From contig NZ_BMWG01000007.1 of NCBI RefSeq assembly GCF_014651115.1, positions 1 through 64,000 of the forward strand: a stretch of 64,000 nucleotides of DNA, written 5' to 3'. Source of the DNA: Streptomyces inusitatus. Lineage in GTDB: Bacteria; Actinomycetota; Actinomycetes; Streptomycetales; Streptomycetaceae. Positions 7,443-16,668 of this stretch are shown piece after piece. Each line of letters opens with the position of its first letter. Position 1 is the stretch's first letter. The notes below the pieces were generated by a model. The model was not told the DNA's origin. It searched no databases and worked only from the letters and a program-made list of their open reading frames with translations. Both the position numbers and the translations under genes were made by a program.

Positions 7443-8069
7443 ATGAGGCTCACCAAGAAGAGGCACTCCTGCGTCCGGCTGGAGAAGGACGGGGCGACCC
7501 TCGTCATCGACCCCGGCGGCTTCAGCGAGGAGGACGCCGCGGCCGGCGCCGACGCCGTGCTGATCACCCATGAGCATCCCGACCACTTCGACGAGGGTCG
7601 CGTCCGCGCGGCCCTCGCCGCCGGGGCCGAGGTGTGGACGCTCCGGAGCGTCGCCGAGCGGCTCTCGGCGGCGTACCCGGGGCGGGTGCGGACCGTCGGG
7701 CACGGCGACGCCTTCACCGCGGCCGGCTTCGGCGTCCAGGTCCACGGCGAACTCCACGCCGTGATCCACCCCGACCTCCCCAGGATCACCAATATCGGCT
7801 TCCTGGTCGACGGTTCGCTCTTCCACCCCGGCGACGCGCTCACCGTGCCGGACCACCCCGTCGACACGCTGCTGCTCCCCGTACAAGCCCCATGGAGCAA
7901 GATCTCCGAGGTCGTCGACTATCTCCGCGAGGTCGCGCCGGGGCGCGCCATCGACGTCCACGACGCGCTGATCACCGATCTCGCCCGGCCGATCTACGAC
8001 ACCCACCTCGGCAATCTCGGCCGCGCGGAGCACGGCCGGCTGGCCCCGGGGGAGAGCGCCGATCTGTGA
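7443..8069 (+). CDS. MBL-fold metal-dependent hydrolase
   Basis: 208 residues, 12 bp after the pcaL-like stop. The metallo-beta-lactamase motif THEHPDHFD is at ~41-49. Downstream are His in VHGELHAVIHPD, Asp in FHPGDALTVPD and DVHDALITD. This matches the UlaG-like/YcbL-like short MBL group of small-molecule hydrolases. The substrate cannot be named from sequence. Confidence 0.85.
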   Translation: MRLTKKRHSCVRLEKDGATLVIDPGGFSEEDAAAGADAVLITHEHPDHFDEGRVRAALAAGAEVWTLRSVAERLSAAYPGRVRTVGHGDAFTAAGFGVQVHGELHAVIHPDLPRITNIGFLVDGSLFHPGDALTVPDHPVDTLLLPVQAPWSKISEVVDYLREVAPGRAIDVHDALITDLARPIYDTHLGNLGRAEHGRLAPGESADL

Positions 8070-8099
8070 CTGTCGTACCCCGGCGCTAGGCTTCCTCCC

Positions 8100-8879
8100 A
8101 TGCGCATCGCCACCTGGAACGTCAACTCGATCACCGCCCGTCTGCCCCGGCTGCTGGCCTGGCTCCAGAGCAGTGGTACGGACGTCCTGTGCGTCCAGGA
8201 GACCAAGTGCACCGAGGCCCAGTTCCCCGCCGAGGCGCTGCGGGAGATCGGCTACGAGTCCGCCGTCCTCGCCGACGGCCGGTGGAACGGCGTCGCGCTC
8301 ATCTCCCGGGTCGGCCTGGCCGACGTGGTCAAGGGCCTCCCCGGCGGCCCGGAGTACGACGGGGTGCAGGAGCCGAGGGCGATCTCCGCGACCTGCGGCC
8401 CGGTCCGCCTCTGGTCGGTCTATGTGCCCAACGGCCGGGAGATCACCCACGCCCACTACGGCTACAAGCTGGAGTGGCTCGGCGCGCTCAAGGACGCGGT
8501 CGCGGCCGACGCGGCGGGGACGCGCCCCTTCGCGGTCCTCGGCGACTTCAACATCGCGCCCGCCGACGAGGATGTGTGGGACCGCGCCGCCTTCGAGGGC
8601 GCGACGCATGTGACCGAGCCCGAGCGGGCGGCGCTGACCGCGCTGCGCGGCACCGGCCTCACCGATGTGGTGCCCCGCCCGCTGAAGTACGCCCACCCCT
8701 TCACCTACTGGGACTACCGCCAGCTCGCCTTCCCGAAGAACCGGGGCATGCGCATCGACCTCGTCTACGGCAATGAGCCCTTCGCCGCCGCCGTCAAGGA
8801 CGGCTATGTCGACCGCGAGGAGCGCAAGGGCAAGGGCGCGTCCGACCACGCGCCGGTCGTGGTCGACCTCGACGTCTGA
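8100..8879 (+). CDS. xthA: Exodeoxyribonuclease III (AP endonuclease)
   Basis: 259 residues, normal for the XthA/ExoA family. It shows MRIATWNVNSI at the start, QETK (metal Glu), the GDFN active-site segment, FTYWDYR, and the terminal SDHAPVVVD with catalytic Asp and His. It cleaves DNA 5' of abasic sites and removes 3' blocks during base excision repair. TAGGCT seven bases before the ATG suggests its own promoter and a leaderless transcript. Confidence 0.95.
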   Translation: MRIATWNVNSITARLPRLLAWLQSSGTDVLCVQETKCTEAQFPAEALREIGYESAVLADGRWNGVALISRVGLADVVKGLPGGPEYDGVQEPRAISATCGPVRLWSVYVPNGREITHAHYGYKLEWLGALKDAVAADAAGTRPFAVLGDFNIAPADEDVWDRAAFEGATHVTEPERAALTALRGTGLTDVVPRPLKYAHPFTYWDYRQLAFPKNRGMRIDLVYGNEPFAAAVKDGYVDREERKGKGASDHAPVVVDLDV

Positions 8880-9004
8880 GGGACGTCTGAGGGCCTTGAC
8901 GGACCCGCCGTCCCGGTCCGGGGCCCCGCCGTCCCGGAACTCCCGGCGGGACGGCGGCGCGCGCCTGTGGTGTGCGCGGGTGCCGGGGTGCGAGGGTGGG
9001 CGGT

Positions 9005-9451
9005 ATGAACATCCCTTTCCTGGGCAACTGGCGCAGGAGGCACCCGGCCGCCCCGCCGCCCGGGGACCCCGTCGCCGAGGAGGACCCCGAGCGCGCGGCG
9101 GCCATCGCCGAACTGCTCTCGGAGTGCGAGCTGCTGAGAGTCCGCGCCGAGGGCCTCGGGCTCGCACTCGACGACACCCCGGCCTCCCTCGCCGCCCTCG
9201 ACCAGCTTCCGCCGCGCTGGCGCGAGGACCCCGAGGAGCTGCCCTGGGTGGGCAATGACGCGGGCCTCTACCTCGGCACCGTGATCGTCCGCACGGTGCC
9301 CGGGGCGCACTGGCACATCTGGCCGAGTGGTCACCCAGTGGTGAGACTCGCCTCCGGGCGAGAGATCGCCGTGGTGGAGGCCGGTCTCGACTGGGCGGTC
9401 AATGGAGCGCCCCAGTTGTCCCAGGTTTACGCGGAGGCCGCCGAAGTCTGA
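9005..9451 (+). CDS. Uncharacterised 148-aa protein
   Basis: ATG at 9005 lies after a GAGGGTGGGCGGT purine-rich stretch. The protein is soluble, with an acidic middle and a compact C-terminal half: GNDAGLYLGTVIVRTVPGAHWHIWPSG then a VVRLASGREI segment. The GTVIVR...WHIWPSGHPVVRL pattern recurs in conserved Streptomyces hypothetical proteins. No enzyme motif is seen. It lies between xthA and the glutamate uptake operon. Confidence 0.7.
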   Translation: MNIPFLGNWRRRHPAAPPPGDPVAEEDPERAAAIAELLSECELLRVRAEGLGLALDDTPASLAALDQLPPRWREDPEELPWVGNDAGLYLGTVIVRTVPGAHWHIWPSGHPVVRLASGREIAVVEAGLDWAVNGAPQLSQVYAEAAEV

Positions 9452-9488
9452 GCCGGCCGGGACCGGGCCCCGTGGGCCCCGGCCGGCC

Positions 9489-9520
9489 AAGCCGATAAAT
9501 ACGGCTTATGCCCTATTTAT
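9489..9520. promoter_or_regulatory. Two overlapping inverted repeats before gluA
   Basis: AAGCCG (9489-9494) pairs with CGGCTT (9502-9507), and ATAAATA (9495-9501) pairs with TATTTAT (9514-9520). The two stems are mutually exclusive or form adjacent operator halves in an unusually A/T-rich patch. It sits 80-110 bp before gluA, so it could be an operator or attenuator of the glutamate uptake operon, or the terminator of the preceding gene. Confidence 0.4.
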
Positions 9521-9600
9521 GCGTGTCGTGCGCGAAGTCCCTTATCGGGATGGATAGTTTGCGCTGACCTCGACACAGCGATGAGTGGGTAGGGCAGCGT

Positions 9601-10347
9601 ATGGCCGTCGTCGATCCGTTGATCGAGCTGCGGGACGTCAATAAGTTCTACGGACAGTTGCACGTACTCCAGGACATCAATCTCACCATCGGGCGCGGGG
9701 AGGTGGTGGTGGTCATCGGGCCGTCCGGCTCCGGGAAATCGACCCTCTGCCGGACCGTGAACCGGCTGGAGTCGATCGAGTCGGGCACGATCACCATCGA
9801 CGGACAGCCCCTGCCGGAGGAGGGCAAAGGGCTCGCCGCGCTCCGCGCGGACGTCGGCATGGTCTTCCAGTCCTTCAATCTCTTCGCCCACAAGACCGTG
9901 CTCGCCAATGTCTCGCTCGCCCAGATCAAGGTCCGGCGCAGAAAGAAGGACGAGGCCGACCGGCGCTCCCGGGAGCTGCTGGAACGGGTGGGCCTCGCCT
10001 CCCAGGCCGACAAGTACCCCGCCCAGCTCTCCGGCGGCCAGCAGCAGCGGGTGGCCATCGCCCGGGCGCTCGCCATGGACCCCAAGGTCATGCTCTTCGA
10101 TGAGCCCACCTCGGCCCTCGACCCCGAGATGATCAACGAGGTGCTCGAAGTGATGCAGCAGCTCGCCCGGGACGGCATGACCATGGTCGTGGTCACCCAC
10201 GAGATGGGCTTCGCCCGCTCCGCCGCCAACCGTGTGGTGTTCATGGCCGACGGCCGCTGCATCGAGGACCGCGCCCCGGAGGACTTCTTCAACCATCCGG
10301 AGAGCGATCGCGCCAAGGACTTCCTCTCCAAGATCCTCAAGCACTGA
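9601..10347 (+). CDS. gluA: Glutamate ABC transporter, ATP-binding protein
   Basis: 248 residues. Walker [10 protein letters not shown] is at 40-48, a Q-loop in MVFQSFNLF, signature [14 protein letters not shown], Walker [15 protein letters not shown] and the H-switch VVVTHEMGF. This is the polar amino acid (PAAT) family ATPase. It heads a four-gene operon (gluABCD order) and would power import of glutamate or a related amino acid through GluC/GluD. The next gene begins 15 bp after its stop. Confidence 0.93.
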   Translation: MAVVDPLIELRDVNKFYGQLHVLQDINLTIGRGEVVVVIGPSGSGKSTLCRTVNRLESIESGTITIDGQPLPEEGKGLAALRADVGMVFQSFNLFAHKTVLANVSLAQIKVRRRKKDEADRRSRELLERVGLASQADKYPAQLSGGQQQRVAIARALAMDPKVMLFDEPTSALDPEMINEVLEVMQQLARDGMTMVVVTHEMGFARSAANRVVFMADGRCIEDRAPEDFFNHPESDRAKDFLSKILKH

Positions 10348-10361
10348 CGGGGGCACGGCAG

Positions 10362-11273
10362 ATGCCACGTACACGACGCGCCCTCGCGGCGCTGGCGCTC
10401 GCCCTCCTGGCGGTCACCGCGGCCTGCGGCAAGGAGGGCAGCCCGCCGGTCAAGGGCCCGCAGCCCGACCAGCTCCCGCACTACCGGGTGAACACCGGCT
10501 TCCAGCTGGACGCCTCGCCCACCTGGCGAAAGGCGAGCAAACGCGGCCACTTCGTCGTCGGGGCCAAGGAGGACCAGCCCTATCTCGGCGAGAAGGACCC
10601 CGCCACCGGCCTGTACTCCGGCTTCGACATCGAGATCGCCAAAATGGTCTCCGCCTCGCTCGGGCTCGACCCCGCGCGGATCGTCTTCCGGACCATCGCC
10701 TCCGCCAACCGCGAGACCGCCCTCCAGAACGGCCAGATCGACTACTACGTCGGCACCTACACCATCAACGACAACCGCAAGAAACTCGTCGGCTTCGCGG
10801 GCCCCTACTACCTCGCCGGCCAGTCCCTGCTGGTACGGGCCGACGAGAAGGACATCAAGGGCCCCCAGGACCTCGCGGGCAAACGGGTCTGCTCCGCCGC
10901 CGGATCCACCCCGTACCAGCGCATCCAGCAGGACTACCCCCGGGCCGACCTCGTCGCGTACGACACCTACTCCGTCTGCGTCGACAACCTGCTGACCTAT
11001 CAGGTCGACGCCGTCACCACCGACGACGCCATCCTCATCGGCTACGCGGCCAAGGCCCCCGACGAACTCAAGGTCGTCGGCAAGCCCTTCTCCGAGGAGC
11101 CCTACGGCATCGGCGTCCCGCGCGACGACAACGCCCTGCGCTTCGCCATCGACGACGCGCTGGAGGCCGACGAGAAGAATGGCTACTGGAAGGAGGCGTA
11201 CGACGCCACCCTCGGCCTCTCCGGGGTCCCGGCGCCACAGCCGCCCCCGATCGACCGCTACCCGGCGAGCTGA
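10362..11273 (+). CDS. gluB: Glutamate-binding lipoprotein of the ABC transporter
   Basis: 303 residues with a lipoprotein signal peptide; the lipobox VTAAC puts the lipidated Cys at 22. The body is a family 3 solute-binding protein, with the motifs LYSGFDIEIAKMVSASLG, NRETALQNGQIDYYVGTYTIN and DNLLTYQVDAVTTDDAIL. It is anchored outside the membrane and delivers the amino acid to GluC/GluD. Confidence 0.92.
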   Translation: MPRTRRALAALALALLAVTAACGKEGSPPVKGPQPDQLPHYRVNTGFQLDASPTWRKASKRGHFVVGAKEDQPYLGEKDPATGLYSGFDIEIAKMVSASLGLDPARIVFRTIASANRETALQNGQIDYYVGTYTINDNRKKLVGFAGPYYLAGQSLLVRADEKDIKGPQDLAGKRVCSAAGSTPYQRIQQDYPRADLVAYDTYSVCVDNLLTYQVDAVTTDDAILIGYAAKAPDELKVVGKPFSEEPYGIGVPRDDNALRFAIDDALEADEKNGYWKEAYDATLGLSGVPAPQPPPIDRYPAS

Positions 11274-11292
11274 GGCAAGGAAGAGGACGGAC

Positions 11293-11937
11293 ATGGACGT
11301 ACTGACCGACAACTTCTCCCTGTACGCCGAGGGCTTCCTCGGCACCGTCCGGCTGACGGTCTACTCCTCGCTGCTCGCCCTCGTCCTCGGCTTTCTGATG
11401 GCCTCCTTCCGGGTCGCCCCCGTCGGCTCCCTGAGGGCCATCGGCACCGTCTGGGTGACCGTGCTCCGCAACACCCCGCTGACCCTGCTCTTCTTCGCCG
11501 TGCTGCTGGGGCTGCCGCGCTTCGGCCTGGTCCTGCCGTTCACGGTCTTCGCGGTCATCGCCCTGGGCTGCTACACCTCCGCCTTCATCTGCGAGGCGCT
11601 GCGCTCCGGCATCAACACCGTGCCCACCGGCCAGGGCGAGGCCGCCCGCAGCCTGGGCATGAGCTTCGGCCAGACACTCACCAGCGTGGTGCTGCCCCAG
11701 GCGTTCCGCACCGTCATCCCCCCGGTCGGCTCCACGCTCATCGCCCTCGCCAAGAACTCCGCGATCGCCGGGGCGTTCAGCGTCACCGAACTCCTCGGCA
11801 CCTACAAGACCCTCAGCGAGCTGGGCTACAACATCATCTGGACCTTCGTCTGGATCGCCGTCGGCTATCTGATCATCACCCTCACCATCAGTGCGCTGTT
11901 CAACGTGCTGGAGAAGCGCTATGGAGTCGCCCGATGA
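11293..11937 (+). CDS. gluC: Glutamate ABC transporter permease, first subunit
   Basis: 214 residues from ATG at 11293, just after AAGGAAGAGGACGG. It is a HisM/GlnP-type permease with about five membrane segments and the EAA loop EAARSLGMSFGQTLTSVVLPQAFR that docks on GluA. The conserved LRNTPLTLLFF motif is present. Its stop overlaps the start of gluD (ATGA), implying translational coupling. Confidence 0.92.
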   Translation: MDVLTDNFSLYAEGFLGTVRLTVYSSLLALVLGFLMASFRVAPVGSLRAIGTVWVTVLRNTPLTLLFFAVLLGLPRFGLVLPFTVFAVIALGCYTSAFICEALRSGINTVPTGQGEAARSLGMSFGQTLTSVVLPQAFRTVIPPVGSTLIALAKNSAIAGAFSVTELLGTYKTLSELGYNIIWTFVWIAVGYLIITLTISALFNVLEKRYGVAR

Positions 11938-12809
11938 CCGATTCCACCGCCCTCTACGACATCCCGGGGCCCAGAACCCGCCGCCGCCACCGGCTCTACG
12001 GGATCATCTCGACCGCCGCCATCGCGGCGCTGCTGGGCTGGATCGTGTATCTGCTCTTCGACACCGAGCAGTTCACCGCCGAGAAGTGGACGCCGTTCGA
12101 GTACAAGGGCATCCAGGAACTGCTGCTGCGCGGGCTCGGCAACACCCTCAAGGCCTTCGCCTACGCCGCCGTCCTCTCCCTGGTGCTCGGCGGGATCCTG
12201 GCCTGCGGCCGGCTCTCCGACCACCGGCCGGTGCGCTGGGTCGCGACCCTGCTGGTGGAGTTCTTCCGCGCCATGCCCGTACTGGTGATGATCTTCTTCA
12301 TCTTCGTGGCGCTGAAGGTCCAGCCACTGCCCGCGCTGGTCGCCGGGCTGACGCTCTACAACGGCTCGGTGCTCGCCGAGGTCTTCCGGGCGGGCGTCAA
12401 CTCCGTCGACCGGGGCCAGCGGGAGGCCGCTTACGCGCTGGGCCTGCGCAAGACCCAGGTCATGACCCATGTCCTGGGCCCGCAGGCACTGCGCGCCATG
12501 CTGCCCGCCATCATCAGCCAACTGGTGGTCGCGCTGAAGGACACCTCGCTCGGCTATCTGATCACCTACGAGGAATTCCTCCACGCGGGCAAGCTCATCG
12601 CCTCCAACCTCGACTACGATCTGCCGTTCATCCCCGTGGTGATGGTGATCGCGCCGATCTACATCGGGCTGTGCATGCTGCTCTCCTGGTTCGCCAACTG
12701 GGTGGCCAGAAGACAGCGGCGCAATCCGAAGACGAAGGCCGCGGACATCGCCCCGGCCGAACCAGGGACGCTGCTGACCCAAGGCCCCAAGGCGCCCGGA
12801 AGGACGTAG
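11934..12809 (+). CDS. gluD: Glutamate ABC transporter permease, second subunit
   Basis: 291 residues starting in the ATGA overlap with gluC. It carries a HisM-type permease with an EAA loop (QREAAYALGLRKTQVMTHVLGPQALR) and FFRAMPVLVMIFFIF. The N-terminal ~65 residues and a basic C-terminal tail extend beyond the core, as usual for GluD. It ends the operon, convergent with the secreted hydrolase at 12880. Confidence 0.92.
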   Translation: MTDSTALYDIPGPRTRRRHRLYGIISTAAIAALLGWIVYLLFDTEQFTAEKWTPFEYKGIQELLLRGLGNTLKAFAYAAVLSLVLGGILACGRLSDHRPVRWVATLLVEFFRAMPVLVMIFFIFVALKVQPLPALVAGLTLYNGSVLAEVFRAGVNSVDRGQREAAYALGLRKTQVMTHVLGPQALRAMLPAIISQLVVALKDTSLGYLITYEEFLHAGKLIASNLDYDLPFIPVVMVIAPIYIGLCMLLSWFANWVARRQRRNPKTKAADIAPAEPGTLLTQGPKAPGRT

Positions 12810-12879
12810 GGGCCCGGACAGCAGCTCATGGGGCATGAACCGGCCTCCCCGGGAAGGGGGCCACGGCGGCAGCCGGTGA

Positions 12880-14478
12880 TCACTTCTCGCGCAGCGGGAC
12901 CGACAGATACGACGGGTCGGACGCGGGCGAGGAGAAGGTCAGCTGCGCGCCGGCCGGATTGTGCTCGATGTAGAGCGGGTCGACAGTGTCGACGACCACG
13001 GCGAGACGGTGGCCGGCCGGAACGTCGTAGGCGGTGGAGAACAGCTCCAGGTCGACGGCGAACGGCTTGCCGGGCGTCTTGCCGTGGAAGGTGTACGGGG
13101 CATTGCCGACCAGCTTGCCGAGGCCGAGCGGGCCCACGTCGTAGAGATGGGCGACGAGGGTGCCGCTCTCCTTGGTGCTGGTGACCGTGGTGTGCAGTTC
13201 GGCGGCGCCGCGGATCCGCCGGGGGGACGCGTACCGCTCCGACTCCCACACGGCCGCGAAGGCGCGCGGGAGCAGTGGGACCGAGACCGCCGGGGGCAGC
13301 TTCGCGAACTGGTCCAGCGCGCCGGAGAGGAAGACGAGCCCGCCGTTGGCCCCCGAGTCGATGTTCGTGTGGATCCGCCGGCTCTCCGGCAGCGGGATCC
13401 GCTCCCGGTCCGGACCGGCCGACGGCCAGTCCGGATAGCTCTCGTACGCCTCTGAGGTGCGGGGCTTCAGCCGGACCGGGCGCTCGCGGTCGACCCCGTT
13501 GTCGACACCCCTCAGATGGTGGTCGAGCCAGCGGTGCGCGCTGGTCCAGGTGTCGTTGGGGAGCCCGAGCAACCCGGTCGCCTCGGCCGTGACATGGTCG
13601 CCGGGCCGCAGCTCCAGCCGTTTGGGTACGGTCAGCCGCTCGAAGAAGTCGGTGTACTGGTTGGGCGGGAAGAGCGAGTCGCCCCAGGCGTTGCCGAGCA
13701 TCACGGCGGTGCCGTTGGCGTTGATCCGGTCCACCCGGGCGGCGGGGGAGCGCAGCGCGCCCCACTTGAGCATCTTCTCCTCCTCGGCCAGGTTCGAGCC
13801 GAGGAAGTCCTTGAGGATCTCGCGCAGTTCGGGCCCGGGCCGGCCGGTCGCCAGGCCCGCGACGCCGAGCGCCAGCGCGGCCTGGGAGTGCTGGGTCCGG
13901 CCGCTGTAGACGGAGTCGATCAGATCGGCCCAGCCGCTCAGCGCCACCACCGCCCTGACGCGCGGGTCGTGAGAGGCCGTCAGCAGGCTGATGCCCGCGC
14001 CGTACGACACTCCGGCCATGCCCACCCGCTCCGGGTCGGCCGGAGTGTTGGCGAGCGCCCAGTCGATCACCCGGGAGGCGTCGGCGACATCCCGGGGTCC
14101 CGCGACCTCGATCTCCCCGCCCGACTGCCAGAAGCCGCGCGCGTTGTAGCTGACCACCACATAGCCCGAGGCGGCGAGCTTCTTCGCCTGGGCGAGGTAC
14201 TCGATCTGCGGCATCGCCCAGCTGGTGGGCAGGACGACGACGGGGTGGAGCCGTCCGGAGCCGGTCGCCGGGGTGACGACATTGGCCTTCAGTACGGTGC
14301 CGCCGTCGCCCGCGATGTCCGTGAACCGGACCTGGGGCGTCATGGCGGTGCCGACCGGCAGCGGCCGCGCGGTCGCGGCCGGCGCGCCGGCCACCGCCGG
14401 TCCGGCCAGCAGCGCGGCCAGCGCGACACCGGTCAAGGCGGTGCGCAGAGCCCTGTGCGACAGTCCCGCGGATCCCAT
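12880..14478 (-). CDS. Secreted alpha/beta hydrolase, X-Pro dipeptidyl-peptidase (S15)/CocE-like
   Basis: 532 residues from ATG at 14478, seven bases after GAGGAG. A Sec signal peptide (AALLAGPAVAGAPAATARP) comes first. An alpha/beta hydrolase core follows, with nucleophile motif GVSYGAG and acyl-pocket DVADASRVIDWALAN. The C-terminal ~170 residues form the jelly-roll domain of CocE/S15 proteins (ELHTTVTSTKESGTLVAHLYDVGP, GHRLAVVVDTVDPLYIEH). It probably hydrolyses peptides or esters outside the cell. It is monocistronic, convergent with gluD and divergent from ggt. Confidence 0.85.
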   Translation of the reverse strand: MGSAGLSHRALRTALTGVALAALLAGPAVAGAPAATARPLPVGTAMTPQVRFTDIAGDGGTVLKANVVTPATGSGRLHPVVVLPTSWAMPQIEYLAQAKKLAASGYVVVSYNARGFWQSGGEIEVAGPRDVADASRVIDWALANTPADPERVGMAGVSYGAGISLLTASHDPRVRAVVALSGWADLIDSVYSGRTQHSQAALALGVAGLATGRPGPELREILKDFLGSNLAEEEKMLKWGALRSPAARVDRINANGTAVMLGNAWGDSLFPPNQYTDFFERLTVPKRLELRPGDHVTAEATGLLGLPNDTWTSAHRWLDHHLRGVDNGVDRERPVRLKPRTSEAYESYPDWPSAGPDRERIPLPESRRIHTNIDSGANGGLVFLSGALDQFAKLPPAVSVPLLPRAFAAVWESERYASPRRIRGAAELHTTVTSTKESGTLVAHLYDVGPLGLGKLVGNAPYTFHGKTPGKPFAVDLELFSTAYDVPAGHRLAVVVDTVDPLYIEHNPAGAQLTFSSPASDPSYLSVPLREK

Positions 14479-14723
14479 GGGCAACTCCTCACTTGTGTGC
14501 CTCAGTTGTGCGCCACTCAGAAGTGACCCGACGGTAACCTCAAGGACTTACTGTCAGTAACTCCCCGGTCGGTCACGCACGGATAACGATTGCCGGTGCG
14601 CCGCCGGTGCGTTGGCGCGACCTGTGTCCGCCCGGTGGGGGCGCGGCCCTGTTCCGGGGAGTCCTGACGCCGGGCGGCCGGTGACGTTACAGTGCGCGGA
14701 CATCCGCTGATCCGGAGGTTTGG

Positions 14724-16529
14724 ATGAGTCGCTCAGCCGCACGGAATCTGTCCGTTCTGGCCGTCGCCGTGGCCCTGGTCTCGTCGGTCGGCGCCGCCGC
14801 CCCGTTAACCGCCGCCCCCGCCCCACCGGTGAAGACACCTGTCGCGGTCGGCCACGGCGGGGCGGTCGCGAGCGTCGACGCCGATGCCTCGGCGGTCGGG
14901 ATCGAAGTGCTGCGGCGCGGCGGGAACGCCGTCGACGCGGCCGTGGCGACCGCCGCCGCGCTCGGCGTCACCGAGCCGTACTCGGCGGGGATCGGCGGCG
15001 GCGGGTACTTCGTCCACTACGACGCCCGCACCCGTTCCGTCCAGACCATCGACGGCCGGGAGACCGCGCCGCGCTCCGCCGACTCCGCCCTGTTCCTGGA
15101 GAACGGCCGCCCCATCCCGTTCGACGAGGGGCAGACCAGCGGACTGGGCGTCGGCACCCCCGGCACCCCCGCGACCTGGGACGCGGCCCTGGAGGCCTGG
15201 GGCACCCGATCGCTGGGGCAACTGCTGAAACCGGCCGAGCGGCTGGCGAAGAACGGATTCACCGTCGACTCCACCTTCCGCTCCCAGACCGCCGCCAACC
15301 AGGCCCGGTTCGCCGACTTCCCCGCCACCGCCGAACTCTTCCTGCCCGGCGGCGAACTGCCGAAGGTCGGCTCCGTCTTCAAGAACCCGGACCTGGCGCG
15401 CACCTACCGCGAACTGGGCCGCGAGGGCGGCCGCGCCCTGTACCGGGGCGACATCGCCCGGGACATCGTCCGCACCGTACGCACCCCGCCGGTCGGCGAA
15501 GGCGTCACCCGCGAGGTCCGGCCCGGCGATCTGACCACCCGTGACCTGCGGTCGTACGACACCGTCCGCCAGGCCCCCAGCAAACTCTCCTACCGGGGCC
15601 TGGACGTCTACGGCATGGCCCCCTCCTCCTCCGGCGGCACCAGCGTGGGCCAGGCGCTCAACATGCTGGAGCGCACCGATCTGTCGAAGGCCACCGACGC
15701 CGGGTATCTGCACCGTCTCATCGAGGCGAGCCGGATCGCCTTCGCGGACCGGGGCCGCTGGGTCGGCGACCCGGCCTTCGAATCCGTGCCGACCAAGCAG
15801 CTCCTCTCCCAGCGCTTCGCCGACGCGCGCGGCTGCCTCATCAAGGACGACGCGGTGCTCACCAGCCCGCTCGCCCCGGGCGACCCCCGCTCGCCGGTGG
15901 CCTGCGGCAGCGCGGGACCGGCGGTTCCCACCGTGTACGAGGGAGAGAGCACCACCCATCTGACGGTCGCCGACAAATGGGGCAATGTCGTCGCCTACAC
16001 CCTGACGATCGAGTCCACCGGCGGCAGCGGCATCACCGTGCCCGGCCGGGGCTTCCTGCTCAACAACGAGCTGACCGACTTCTCCTTCGCCCCGGCGAAC
16101 CCGGCGGTCCACGACCCCAACCTCCCCGGCCCCGGCAAGCGCCCGCGCTCCTCCATGGCCCCGACGATCGTCCTCCGGGACGGCCGTCCGGTGCTCGCGG
16201 TGGGCTCCCCGGGCGGTGCCACGATCATCACCACCGTGCTCCAGTCCCTGACCGGCCGTCTGGACCGAGGCCTTCCGCTGGTGGAGGCGATCGCCGCGCC
16301 CCGCGCCAGCCAGCGCAACCAGACCACCACCGAGCTGGAGCCCGGACTCTGGAACAGCCCGCTCAGGGCCGAGCTGGAGGCCATCGGCCACGCCTTCCGG
16401 CAGAACCCGGAGATCGGCGCGGCGACCGGCGTCGAGCGACTGCCCGACGGCCGCTGGCTCGCGGCCGCCGAGAAGGTCCGCCGGGGCGGCGGCTCGGCGA
16501 TGGTCGTCCACCCCGCCGGTCGGGGTTAG
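14724..16529 (+). CDS. ggt: Secreted gamma-glutamyltransferase (gamma-glutamyltranspeptidase)
   Basis: 601 residues. GGAGG lies five bases before the ATG, and there is a signal peptide of ~31 residues. The proenzyme cleaves itself before the nucleophile Thr410 in the EGESTTHLTVAD motif. Other signatures are GGNAVDAAVATAAALGV, GIGGGGYFVHYD, SSMAPTIVL and GSPGGATIITTV. It hydrolyses glutathione and gamma-glutamyl compounds outside the cell, which fits the nearby glutamate importer. Codon 28, in the signal peptide, is TTA (14805-14807), so translation may depend on bldA. A strong terminator follows. Confidence 0.95.
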   Translation: MSRSAARNLSVLAVAVALVSSVGAAAPLTAAPAPPVKTPVAVGHGGAVASVDADASAVGIEVLRRGGNAVDAAVATAAALGVTEPYSAGIGGGGYFVHYDARTRSVQTIDGRETAPRSADSALFLENGRPIPFDEGQTSGLGVGTPGTPATWDAALEAWGTRSLGQLLKPAERLAKNGFTVDSTFRSQTAANQARFADFPATAELFLPGGELPKVGSVFKNPDLARTYRELGREGGRALYRGDIARDIVRTVRTPPVGEGVTREVRPGDLTTRDLRSYDTVRQAPSKLSYRGLDVYGMAPSSSGGTSVGQALNMLERTDLSKATDAGYLHRLIEASRIAFADRGRWVGDPAFESVPTKQLLSQRFADARGCLIKDDAVLTSPLAPGDPRSPVACGSAGPAVPTVYEGESTTHLTVADKWGNVVAYTLTIESTGGSGITVPGRGFLLNNELTDFSFAPANPAVHDPNLPGPGKRPRSSMAPTIVLRDGRPVLAVGSPGGATIITTVLQSLTGRLDRGLPLVEAIAAPRASQRNQTTTELEPGLWNSPLRAELEAIGHAFRQNPEIGAATGVERLPDGRWLAAAEKVRRGGGSAMVVHPAGRG

Positions 16530-16567
16530 CCCTGGCCGGGGTTAGCCCGTCCGGCCCCAGAGGTCTC

Positions 16568-16609
16568 GCGGCCCGTCCGGCGTCAACCGCCGGGCGGGCC
16601 GCCCGTTTT
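16568..16609 (+). terminator. Rho-independent terminator after ggt
   Basis: The 15-base arms GCGGCCCGTCCGGCG and CGCCGGGCGGGCCGC pair with one T-G wobble around a 5-nt loop and are followed by CCGTTTTG. They lie 39 nt past the ggt stop. Confidence 0.8.
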
Positions 16610-16668
16610 GCCGCCGGGCGCGGGCCCGGCCCCGGACGTGGGGGGATCGGTTCCGGCCGGGAGCGGGT

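Noticed and set aside
5949-9167. Very long minus-strand frame (over 1000 codons)
   Set aside because: It covers five well-supported plus-strand genes and reads as Gly/Val/Arg/Asp low complexity.
12842-12862. Possible terminator between gluD and the S15-like gene
   Set aside because: Only about seven pairs with a wobble and no T-tract; not distinguishable from background G/C complementarity.
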